IMG/VR virus record: IMGVR_UViG_3300006329_000001
Span: 1 to 64,000 of that record
Reading direction: 5' to 3' (one strand)
From: a virus
DNA length: 64,000 bases
The notes below the pieces were generated by a model. It did not search any database. It was not told where the DNA came from and saw only the letters and a list, made by a program, of their open reading frames with translations. Both the position numbers and the translations under genes were made by a program. Each line of letters opens with the position of its first letter. Position 1 is the first letter of the stretch. Below, piece by piece: positions 50,422 through 59,087 of the stretch.

Positions 50422-51228
50422 TTATCCTATCATGTCTAATGGTGGAGTTTCCCACTGTTGTCTGAGTTGCTCATCCAAATCTTTTAACTCTTGGACTGCA
50501 TCATTATAAATCATCTCACCGTTAAGGGTAACACCACCAGGCATCTGGACGTTTTGGAATTTTGTCATATTACTACCCCACTGCTTCTTAATCTTAGCAG
50601 AAACATAATCTTTGACCCACATGTTGTCATATATCTCTGTCCATGTGAGAGGATCCAATGCTCTCCAACATTTAATAACAAAATACTGATCTAATAATAC
50701 ATCTGCTTGCCAATCCATATCAAGATATAATCTATTCTGAGTAGCAATATAACGAGTAGGTTTGATTCCTTCTAATAGAAAATCAATTGTACCCAAGTGT
50801 TGCTGAATCATATAGTAATGATAGAACTGTGTAGATGTAAAATCATACAAGTCATTCAAACGCATTTGATATCTAATATCAAACATGTTTGCAGTACCCT
50901 TATCAGTGAAAGAGAATAGTCCTTCAACAGATAGTATATGTTGTGGTATTTCTATGTAAGCATTCCTTTCACGCCACTCAGAATTACCAGCAGATGATGT
51001 AGTTAAAGTGTCCTGTGCAGTTTCAGCTCTATCAATATCTGCCTGAGTTATCTTATGCTTTAGGTAGACTCTCTCAGCACCATCATAATGGAACTGTTGA
51101 AACTTCTGTATCGTATAATCAATAGCATCATCGCACTGATCATCAGAGACATTGATCTCTAGTACAGGTTTACCTAACCTGCGTAAAGCATATTCTTTTA
51201 ATTCAGATTTAGATGTTGGTTTTGCCAT
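50422..51228 (-). CDS. 13: gp13 neck protein
   Basis: 268 residues. TKSELKEYALRRLGKPVLEINVSDDQCDDAIDYTIQKFQQFHYDG is diagnostic of T4-like gp13. Helical dimer forming the neck with gp14. One base from gp14 and from the large fibre-like gene. Confidence 0.94.
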   Translation of the reverse strand: MAKPTSKSELKEYALRRLGKPVLEINVSDDQCDDAIDYTIQKFQQFHYDGAERVYLKHKITQADIDRAETAQDTLTTSSAGNSEWRERNAYIEIPQHILSVEGLFSFTDKGTANMFDIRYQMRLNDLYDFTSTQFYHYYMIQQHLGTIDFLLEGIKPTRYIATQNRLYLDMDWQADVLLDQYFVIKCWRALDPLTWTEIYDNMWVKDYVSAKIKKQWGSNMTKFQNVQMPGGVTLNGEMIYNDAVQELKDLDEQLRQQWETPPLDMIG

Positions 51229-54200
51229 TATGCTACAAGTACGTAGGTGTTAGAAGTGGTATTGAAATACATCTCTCCAGATGCAAGACCAGAGCCAGCA
51301 TCGTTAGCTGCTGATACAATACCAAGAGCAGTGCGAAGCAATGCAGCAGTTAAGTTAGACTGTACAAATGCTGTGGTAGCAACTTGAGTTGTGTTAGTTG
51401 CTTGAGCTGCAGTTGGAGCTGTTGGAGTTCCAGTTAATCCAGGAGATGCTAATGGTGCTGCGTTAGTAGCAAGTGTACCTTGTGCAGCAGTGGCGAAATC
51501 ACCTGTAGCAGCTGCAGCAGCAGTTCCTAGAGTAGGTTTGTTGCTTAGGTCATCATAGTCTCCACTGGTAGCTACAGTTGACAAGTCGCCTGGTTGTGTA
51601 GCAGAATCAGCAAGTGTACCTTGTGCAGCAGTTGCATATGCAGTTGCAGCAGTGGTAGCAACAGTGCCAAGTCCAAGAGTGGTTCTGGCAGCAGCAGCGT
51701 CTGCGTCATCAATTAGAGTTCCACCGAAGGTGCTAACAGCAGAAGCATCAAGTTTTCCAGTGATACCTGCTGTTACACGAGCATCAGCACGAGCGTTAGT
51801 GAAGTATAGATTGGTTGATCCTTCAGATAGATCATCGGTATCCGCAGCAGCGATTCTTGCATCTGCAAGAGTATTAACCTCAGCATCAGTTCTCTCAGTA
51901 AAGGAGATAACACCTGTGCCACTATTGTATGCTAGGTCTCCACCAACAGAGATGTGTCCTCTAGTGCGAGCAGCAGTTGTGAATAGATTTGTAGATCCTT
52001 CAGTTACATTGTCTGTATCAATATCAGATTGAGTAACAGAAAGAGTTCCACTACTGTGTGTAATACCAGTTCCGTATGTGAAGTGAGTTCTAGTTCTAGC
52101 AGCAGTTGTAAAGAGGTTAGATGAACCTTCAGTTACATTGTCTGTGTCAATGTCTGCCTGTGTGACAGATAGAGTACCACCAGAGTGAGTGATACCTGTG
52201 CCATATGTAAAGTGTGTTCTTGTTCTGGCAGCAGTAGTAAAGAGATTAGTTGATCCCTCAGTTACATTGTCAGAATTAATATCTACCTGAGTAACAGATA
52301 ATGTATATGTGTTAGCAGCGTCATCATAGACCTTAGTAACACCAGTACCTGCAACGATAACAGCATTTAATCTATCATCAACTCTCTCATCAGTATAATA
52401 CTTGTTGGTTGATCCTTCTGCTACATCATCTGTATCATGGTTAGATAGAGATGCAATAGTAGTTGGAGTTGTGTATGAGAATACACCAGTAGAAGCATTA
52501 TATGCTAGTGATCCAGTTGCACTGAATGATGCACGACCTCTAGCGTCTGTATAGAAGAGGTTGGTTGATCCTTCAGTTACGTTGTCTGTGTCTATATCTG
52601 CTTGGGTTACAGAAAGAGTTCCACCACTGTGTGTGATACCAGTTCCATAAGTGAAGTGTGTCCTTGTGCGTGCAGCAGTTGTGAATAGATTTGTAGATCC
52701 TTCAGTGATGTTGTCAGTATTGATGTCTGCCTGAGTAGCACTCAAGGTCAACATATTACCTGCGTCATCATAAGTTGCAGTAATACCTGTACCACCTGTG
52801 ATTAGAGCATTAACTCTATCATCAACTCTTTCTTCAGTGTAGTATAGATTGGTTGTGCCTTCTGATAATGCATCAGTGTCATGGTTCGCAATACTACCAA
52901 CCTGTGACTGGTTGTACTGAATGTTACCAGTAATAGTTAAGTTACCCTGAACTGTAAAGTCAGTTGTTGAGGTAAAGTTATTAACTGTTAAGGTGTTTGT
53001 ACTTGGGTTGTATGTAAGGTTACTTGAGTCAGTTCTGATTTCAGTGTTTCCAGTAGTTGCAGAAACGAAAGTAGGATAGTAAGTAAGGTTAGAAGATCCA
53101 GTCTCAGTAATATTAACTAGAGTTGCAGTGTCTGCATTACCTGTCAACGCACCAGTTACGTTACCAGTGATCTGTCCCGTTACACCGAGTGTGCCACCGA
53201 TAGTAGTGTTACTTGTTACGTCAAGAGTATTTGTTGTTGTTAATCCTGCGAATGTTGCAGCACCAGAAGTAGAGTTAAGAGTAATCTTATCTGTGCCAGA
53301 TCCATTCTGAAGTTTTAATGTCTTAGTAGATCCTCTTAATACAATATTATCTTTAAAGAGTGATGTACTGTTCTGTGTGATAGTTCCACTGAAGGTTGAG
53401 TTACCATCTACATTCAGAGTAGTATCAAAATCAACTGCACCTGTTACAGTAAGATTGTCAGTGATATTTGTAGCACCGTTGACATCCAATGTACCGTCAA
53501 CAGCAGTGTTACCAGTAGCACCTGCAACTGTAAATTTGTTGGTGTTGATGATTAGAGAACCATCCATTGTGACACCTGCAGAAGTTGTCAAACTTGTAGC
53601 AGAGATCGTTGTTAATGTTGTCTGTCCAGTAACATCTAATGTTCCACCAAAAGCACCATTACCAGTAGCACCGTTTAAGGTGATCGTAGTACCTGCGTTA
53701 GGACCAATGAATAGATCAGAACCAACATATACATCTTCATCAACAGTCAAACCACCCTGAGTAACCATCAAAGCAGCGTTGGCAGATAGAGATGTTGGGT
53801 TAGTATTATTTGTAAGAGATGTAAGTCCTGTTACTCCTAATGTGTTGGTGACATTTGTTGCCCCGTTAACATCAAGAGTTCCTTGTATATCTGTATTACC
53901 AGTTGCTGATTGGACTGTAAACTTGTCAGTGCCATCATCTAACTGTATTGCAAATTCTTTATTATCAGCGTTTAATACTACATTGTTTTGGAAAGTAGCA
54001 ACACCATCAACATTTAGAGTGCCATCTAGATCAGTTGCCTGAGTGACATTAAATGTATCGTCAATAGTTGTCGCACCCTCTACATTAAGAGTACCCTGTA
54101 TATCAGTGTTACCGTTGTCAGTATCAACACTGAAGATAGTAGCAGCAGATCCAGTCTGTACAGAGAATAATTTATTGTCTGCCTTAACTGTTAGAGCATC

Positions 54201-57200
54201 AGTAACCGTTGTTAACGCATCAACATCCAATGTTCCGTTGACGGTTAAGTTATCATCAATGATAGTCTCACCAGTATTAGAATCTAAGGTAAGAGAACCA
54301 GAGGTTGTATCAATCTCAGATGAAGCAGCAACACCAATTCTGATGTTGTCAGCAGTAATATCTGTAGAAGTGATTGCCTGATTAAATGTTACAGTACCAG
54401 TGAATTCATGTTGATCACCAGAGTTGTCACCGATAGTAGCATTGCCATCTACCTGTAGAGTTCCATCTATCTCAGCATTATCTGTGATATGAACCTTACC
54501 ACCATCAGAATCTAATATTAGATTTCCAGAAGTAGTACTAATTTCATTAGCAGCATCAACACCGATCTTAATATCATCAGCAGTGATGTCTGTAGATGTG
54601 ATTGCTTGGTTAAACTGAACTGTACCAGTAACAGAGTGTGAATCTCCAGATGCGTTACCAATAGTTGTGTTACCATCAACTGTTAATGTTCCATCTACCT
54701 TAGTATTTCCATCAACATTAAGGTTAAGATCAACATCTAAATCATCAGTTACATTAACTGTACCACCCGCAGAATCAAGAATTAAGTTACCAGAAGTTGT
54801 ATCAATTTCTGTTGCACCAGATACACCGATCTGAATGTTATCAGCAGTGATATCTGTAGAAGTTATTGCTTGGTTAAAGAGGACTGTACCTGTAATAGTA
54901 TGCTGATCTCCTGATGCATTACCTATAGTAGCATTACCATCTACCTGAACAGTTCCCTGAATGATTGTGTTACCAGTTCCTGCATCAACAGTAAATTTAG
55001 ATGTGTTGACAGCTAAGTCATCAGTTACATCAAAGGTTCCTGTAACTTCTAAATTACCACCAATAGCAGCATCATCAACAACCTGAAGATCATCTCCAAC
55101 CCAAAGGTCTAGACCAATACCTGCACCACCACCAACGATTAAAGTACCTGTAGATGAGTTTGTAGCATTAGTTGTATCAAATAGTTTTAGGCTACCTGCA
55201 TCAATACCAGATCTTGTTCCTGAAAATACTTCTGAAGAATTAGTAGCATCGTCATATAATGCAAATCTACTTACATCATTATCCCAACCAAACCATCCTA
55301 GTTTAGCAGAACCACTATAATATCTGAACTCTACACCACGATCCTTACCATCATCAGAACCAGGAGCAGTGTCGCCACCCAATGTAATGATCGGATCATC
55401 TAAAGTAACTACTGTAGAATTAACTGTAGTTGTAGTTCCATGAACTGTGAGGTTTCCATCAACGATTGCGTTACCAGTAACTTGGAAGTTATTAGTACCT
55501 GCGATTGTTACATCTGCATTAAATGTTGACTCAGAGTTGACAGTTAATGTATCTGTGTTAGCATCACCTATAGTGGTGTTTCCATCGACTGTCAAGTCAC
55601 GGTTAAGTAGAGTGTCACCGTGAACTGTAAGGAGACCTACTGCATCAGTACCTAGACCTGCTCTACCTATGACAGTGTTACCATTGTCAGAATCGATAGA
55701 GAATTGGGTCTGGGCACTAGCGTTATTAATATTAAATACTTCGTTATCAGACTGAATAATTACTGAATCATAGATTGTAGTTTGTCCATCTATAACTACA
55801 GTGCTATTAAAGTCTGCTTGACCATCTACATTAAGTGTAGTGTCGAAATCAACTGTACCATTGACTGTGATATTATCGGTGAATGTTGTGACTGAATTAA
55901 CAGTAAACACATCAGTATTTGCATTACCGATAGTAGTGTTATTTCCGTTCGCATTAAAGTTATTTTCGAATATGACTGCAGAACCTACATCTAAGGTTCC
56001 TCTTATATCTGTATCACCATTAGTTGATAGTACTGTGAACTTATCATCAGATCCATTAGTGATCTTAAAGTACTTCCCAGTAGTATCAAGAGTGATGTCA
56101 TCATGAAATGTAGCATCTAAATCAACATCAAGAATGTCATTGAGGGTAGTAGCACCGTCAACATCCAATGTATTGTTTAGAGTTGTTCCACCATCTACAT
56201 CAAGAGTACCATCTGCGTGAGTGTTTCCGTTGTCAGTATCTACATCAAATACACTGACACCTGCAGCAGTTTGGATATCAAATTTCTTATTATCTGCTTT
56301 TATAATAAGGTTATCTGTGATTTCAGTTTCTAACTGAATATCAACTGTACCTTGTATTACTGTATTACCATTATCATAGTCAACAGTAAACTTATCTGCT
56401 CCTGCGTTATTTTGTATATTAAATGACTTATTGTCTGCTCTGAAGATTACATTATTATTAACTTCTGACTGTCCTGCAATAGTAACAGTTCCACCAATAT
56501 GTGCGTTCTCAGAAAGACCTAATCCCCCCGTGACCACCAACGTGCCCGTCGTGGTTGAGGTTGATCCTGTGTTGGTTGTGAGCCTGAGGTTACCAACAAT
56601 GAGAGGAGCGTCAGTACCAGAGAAAACTTCAGAGGTGTTAGTGGCGTTGTAGAGGAGCCTATACCCGCCAGTGCCAGACCATATGTTAGAGTCTGCATAA
56701 TCCTCGTCCCACCCGAAGAACCCGATCCTTGCTTGTGTGTCATAATATCTAAATTCTATACCACGGTCTTTATTATCGTCTGAACCTGGAGCAGTATCAC
56801 CACCCAGTGTGAATATAGGATCATCAATGGTAACAACAGTAGAATTTACCGTGGTCGTTGTACCATCTACCTGTAAGTCTCCACGAATCTGAACCTTACC
56901 TGTTACAGCGTCATCATCGTTAGGATCCAAGATCATTGTAGCAGCAGTGCTACTTAAAGTATCATCTTGGAATTGGAATCCTTCTACATTAACTCTATTA
57001 CTTACGTTACTAGCAGATATTGTAATATCATTTTCAGCAGTAATAGTAATGTTAGCATCTCCACCACCTGCATTGGTAGAAAGAATACTTAGATTTCTAG
57101 CAGCAGCATTGTTCTGTGTTAGTTGGAATGTTAAGTTACCATCACCTGTTTTATCAAGTATTTGTGCAACTGATCCATCTAATGTAATATCAGGGTCACT

Positions 57201-58550
57201 AAAGTATGACCTTACATTAATATCAATTTCTCCACTGCCAGAGTCGCCAGTATTATTAGCACCGAATAAAAGATTCCCTGAAGTATTGTTAATTTTAACA
57301 TAGTTTAAATAATTAAATCCTCTGTATCCTGTAGTAGCAGTTAATTCTTGATCAAGATCAAAGTTCTCTACTGTATTACCATCAGCAAAACCTATACGAG
57401 AGTTCTGTAATTGATCATTGTCAACACCTGCTTGAGCAATGGTTACAAAACCACCCTCATAGTTACTACCTGCATCCCATTGTGATACATCAAAATCTTC
57501 TTGATTAAATGATGCTAAACCTTTCTGAGGTGCTAGAGCAGATCCGAGATATCTCCAAGATCCTGTATCACTGGTGTCCGTGTGTGTAGGCTCACCGCCC
57601 CCAGAGTTAATAGGAAGGATAGCCTGATACAACTTATCAGACGTATTCTTAACCTTGTCATTTCGTACATAGTTTGTTCCATTGTTATATGCTGCTATCT
57701 CACTACCTTGTGTTGCAGTGGCAATAGCGGATGTGCTTGCAGCAGTCAGACGACCATATCTGTCAACCGTAAAGTTAGTTGTGTTAACAGTTTCATCACC
57801 TGTCGTTACAGATACTAATGGTGTGTCTAGGTTGCCTACAGGGTTGTAAGAACCAACAACAACAGGAGTATCAGCAAGGTCTAGTAATGGGTTACCATTA
57901 ACTCCAGTACCATTAGATACTAAAAGTCTACCTGCAGATACAGCGATCTGTCTGTTTGCTAAGGTACCAGCTCCAGTACGAGAGACGAGACCAAAACCTG
58001 TCATGTCTGCTAATGCTTGTAGCTCTGCATCAGCAGGCTGAGCATCAGCAATACCATAAGCAGCAAGAGTCGTGGGGTTGTCACCAGTAGTAACACGACC
58101 ACGAGAGTCAATAGTTAGACGAGTGTATTGTGCAGTGGCAGTTAGATTATTAGGATCGTAGTGTGGAAGACCTGGTTGATAGTTTAGTTCAGCAGTGATG
58201 TTAATGTTTGCAGATCCGTCAAAGGTTGCAGATCCTGACATGTCACCTGTTAGGGTGAATGATCTAGCGTTGGCAAGTCTTGTAGCAGTAGCAGCGTTAC
58301 CGATAATTGACGCAGTAATGGCACCTGCCTCAAAGTTACCGTCAGCATCACGCTTTACAAGAGTATTTGCAGTATTACTTTCTGTTTCTAGTGGACGTTC
58401 GTACTTAAGTGAGTTCCATGGAGTTACACCATCTCCTATCTTGATTCGTGAGGTATCAAGTTCGATACCCAACTCACCCTGAGCGAGAATGGGATTGATG
58501 TTTGCCCACTGTTGAGCACCATCACGTCGTAATTGTAATCTATTTGCCAT
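51228..58550 (-). CDS. Giant repetitive fibre-like virion protein, 2440 aa
   Basis: 2440 residues. The N-terminal RLQLRRDGAQQWANINPILAQGELGIELDTSRIKIGDG motif is a common phage-fibre attachment module. The body consists of many similar beta-strand units (patterns such as LDVDGATTLNDTLDVDG and GNTDIQGTLDV), predicted to form a long beta-helix or rod. Two ~120-residue modules with the block VNSTVVTxDDPIxTLGGDTAPGSDD are near-duplicates. The C-terminal part has three 43-residue near-identical tandem repeats. It probably forms a long tail or whisker fibre for host recognition. Confidence 0.88.
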   Translation of the reverse strand: MANRLQLRRDGAQQWANINPILAQGELGIELDTSRIKIGDGVTPWNSLKYERPLETESNTANTLVKRDADGNFEAGAITASIIGNAATATRLANARSFTLTGDMSGSATFDGSANINITAELNYQPGLPHYDPNNLTATAQYTRLTIDSRGRVTTGDNPTTLAAYGIADAQPADAELQALADMTGFGLVSRTGAGTLANRQIAVSAGRLLVSNGTGVNGNPLLDLADTPVVVGSYNPVGNLDTPLVSVTTGDETVNTTNFTVDRYGRLTAASTSAIATATQGSEIAAYNNGTNYVRNDKVKNTSDKLYQAILPINSGGGEPTHTDTSDTGSWRYLGSALAPQKGLASFNQEDFDVSQWDAGSNYEGGFVTIAQAGVDNDQLQNSRIGFADGNTVENFDLDQELTATTGYRGFNYLNYVKINNTSGNLLFGANNTGDSGSGEIDINVRSYFSDPDITLDGSVAQILDKTGDGNLTFQLTQNNAAARNLSILSTNAGGGDANITITAENDITISASNVSNRVNVEGFQFQDDTLSSTAATMILDPNDDDAVTGKVQIRGDLQVDGTTTTVNSTVVTIDDPIFTLGGDTAPGSDDNKDRGIEFRYYDTQARIGFFGWDEDYADSNIWSGTGGYRLLYNATNTSEVFSGTDAPLIVGNLRLTTNTGSTSTTTGTLVVTGGLGLSENAHIGGTVTIAGQSEVNNNVIFRADNKSFNIQNNAGADKFTVDYDNGNTVIQGTVDIQLETEITDNLIIKADNKKFDIQTAAGVSVFDVDTDNGNTHADGTLDVDGGTTLNNTLDVDGATTLNDILDVDLDATFHDDITLDTTGKYFKITNGSDDKFTVLSTNGDTDIRGTLDVGSAVIFENNFNANGNNTTIGNANTDVFTVNSVTTFTDNITVNGTVDFDTTLNVDGQADFNSTVVIDGQTTIYDSVIIQSDNEVFNINNASAQTQFSIDSDNGNTVIGRAGLGTDAVGLLTVHGDTLLNRDLTVDGNTTIGDANTDTLTVNSESTFNADVTIAGTNNFQVTGNAIVDGNLTVHGTTTTVNSTVVTLDDPIITLGGDTAPGSDDGKDRGVEFRYYSGSAKLGWFGWDNDVSRFALYDDATNSSEVFSGTRSGIDAGSLKLFDTTNATNSSTGTLIVGGGAGIGLDLWVGDDLQVVDDAAIGGNLEVTGTFDVTDDLAVNTSKFTVDAGTGNTIIQGTVQVDGNATIGNASGDQHTITGTVLFNQAITSTDITADNIQIGVSGATEIDTTSGNLILDSAGGTVNVTDDLDVDLNLNVDGNTKVDGTLTVDGNTTIGNASGDSHSVTGTVQFNQAITSTDITADDIKIGVDAANEISTTSGNLILDSDGGKVHITDNAEIDGTLQVDGNATIGDNSGDQHEFTGTVTFNQAITSTDITADNIRIGVAASSEIDTTSGSLTLDSNTGETIIDDNLTVNGTLDVDALTTVTDALTVKADNKLFSVQTGSAATIFSVDTDNGNTDIQGTLNVEGATTIDDTFNVTQATDLDGTLNVDGVATFQNNVVLNADNKEFAIQLDDGTDKFTVQSATGNTDIQGTLDVNGATNVTNTLGVTGLTSLTNNTNPTSLSANAALMVTQGGLTVDEDVYVGSDLFIGPNAGTTITLNGATGNGAFGGTLDVTGQTTLTTISATSLTTSAGVTMDGSLIINTNKFTVAGATGNTAVDGTLDVNGATNITDNLTVTGAVDFDTTLNVDGNSTFSGTITQNSTSLFKDNIVLRGSTKTLKLQNGSGTDKITLNSTSGAATFAGLTTTNTLDVTSNTTIGGTLGVTGQITGNVTGALTGNADTATLVNITETGSSNLTYYPTFVSATTGNTEIRTDSSNLTYNPSTNTLTVNNFTSTTDFTVQGNLTITGNIQYNQSQVGSIANHDTDALSEGTTNLYYTEERVDDRVNALITGGTGITATYDDAGNMLTLSATQADINTDNITEGSTNLFTTAARTRTHFTYGTGITHSGGTLSVTQADIDTDNVTEGSTNLFYTDARGRASFSATGSLAYNASTGVFSYTTPTTIASLSNHDTDDVAEGSTNKYYTDERVDDRLNAVIVAGTGVTKVYDDAANTYTLSVTQVDINSDNVTEGSTNLFTTAARTRTHFTYGTGITHSGGTLSVTQADIDTDNVTEGSSNLFTTAARTRTHFTYGTGITHSSGTLSVTQSDIDTDNVTEGSTNLFTTAARTRGHISVGGDLAYNSGTGVISFTERTDAEVNTLADARIAAADTDDLSEGSTNLYFTNARADARVTAGITGKLDASAVSTFGGTLIDDADAAAARTTLGLGTVATTAATAYATAAQGTLADSATQPGDLSTVATSGDYDDLSNKPTLGTAAAAATGDFATAAQGTLATNAAPLASPGLTGTPTAPTAAQATNTTQVATTAFVQSNLTAALLRTALGIVSAANDAGSGLASGEMYFNTTSNTYVLVA
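51971..52357 (-). repeat. 43-residue (129-bp) tandem repeats in the fibre gene
   Basis: The same 129-base unit (beginning CAGCAGTTGT) starts at 51971, 52100 and 52229, giving three copies of a block coding TEGSTNLFTTAARTRTHFTYG-type sequence. A fourth, more distant copy starts near 52673. Such repeats are prone to recombination and could change fibre length. Confidence 0.85.
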
Positions 58551-58583
58551 TTTCTAATAAGACATACACTGCGGTCTCTTGTT

Positions 58584-58591
58584 TATTTATG
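58584..58591 (-). promoter_or_regulatory. Late-type promoter box before the fibre gene
   Basis: Minus strand reads CATAAATA, 34 bases upstream of the fibre ATG at 58550, just after the terminator. Good candidate for a separate late promoter. Confidence 0.6.
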
Positions 58592-58600
58592 CACAAAAAA

Positions 58601-58619
58601 GAGACCCCAGAGGGTCTCT
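58601..58619 (-). terminator. Terminator between coiled-coil genes and the fibre gene
   Basis: GAGACCC/GGGTCTC stem, four-base loop, then six T on the minus strand (A-run 58595-58600). Nearly the same as the gp23 terminator. It ends the transcript carrying the two coiled-coil genes. Confidence 0.88.
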
Positions 58620-58624
58620 AGGTT

Positions 58625-58834
58625 TTATTCGGCTGGTACCTCTGCAGGTTCTGCAGGAGGTGGGTTAAGATATTCCAGAGTTTCTATGGCACCCAAGAGT
58701 TTAAGTGCGGTAGATTCATTCTCTCTAATCTTTGCTTGGAGTTGATTAGTTTCTCCTTGTATTTTTTGGTATCGATCCTTAAATTCTTGCAGAAGTACTG
58801 CAGGATCTTTATTTTCGGTCACATCAGCTGGCAT
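58625..58834 (-). CDS. Small coiled-coil protein, 69 aa
   Basis: 69 residues from ATG 58834, preceded by AAGGAG. Residues 20-55 form a coiled coil (LLQEFKDRYQKIQGETNQLQAK), ending in a Pro/Glu-rich tail (PPPAEPAEVPAE). Overlaps the upstream stop by 11 bases. Likely a tail or chaperone component. Function unknown. Confidence 0.65.
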   Translation of the reverse strand: MPADVTENKDPAVLLQEFKDRYQKIQGETNQLQAKIRENESTALKLLGAIETLEYLNPPPAEPAEVPAE

Positions 58835-59087
58835 CAGTTTTCTCCTTAACAAGTTGCAATAGTAGACTTTTAATGTCGGTTACATCAGATTTTAATGCAT
58901 TTACCTGATTTTGTAAAGAGGTAAATTCAGTTTTCTTACGTTGCCTTTCATTATAAGACTGCATGTATTTAGAATATTCATCGCCATCGGTCATTACGAT
59001 AGCGTTGGATTCTGTATCTCTATAGAATCCTTTGTTTTCATCCCCTTCTACAGGGATAAATCTCTTTCCAGTAAAATTATAGTCCAT
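58824..59087 (-). CDS. Small coiled-coil protein, 87 aa
   Basis: 87 residues. A strand-rich N-terminus (FTGKRFIPVEGDENKGFYRD) is followed by a coiled coil (TSLQNQVNALKSDVTDIKSLL). Joined to the giant virion gene by a 1-base overlap (59087). Probably a structural or assembly partner of that protein. No recognised domain. Confidence 0.65.
   Translation of the reverse strand: MDYNFTGKRFIPVEGDENKGFYRDTESNAIVMTDGDEYSKYMQSYNERQRKKTEFTSLQNQVNALKSDVTDIKSLLLQLVKEKTDAS

Noticed and set aside
53377-54381. Consecutive plus-strand frames antisense to the giant fibre
   Set aside because: Repeat-rich DNA lacks stops on both strands; the predicted proteins are Val/Ser/Pro low complexity only.
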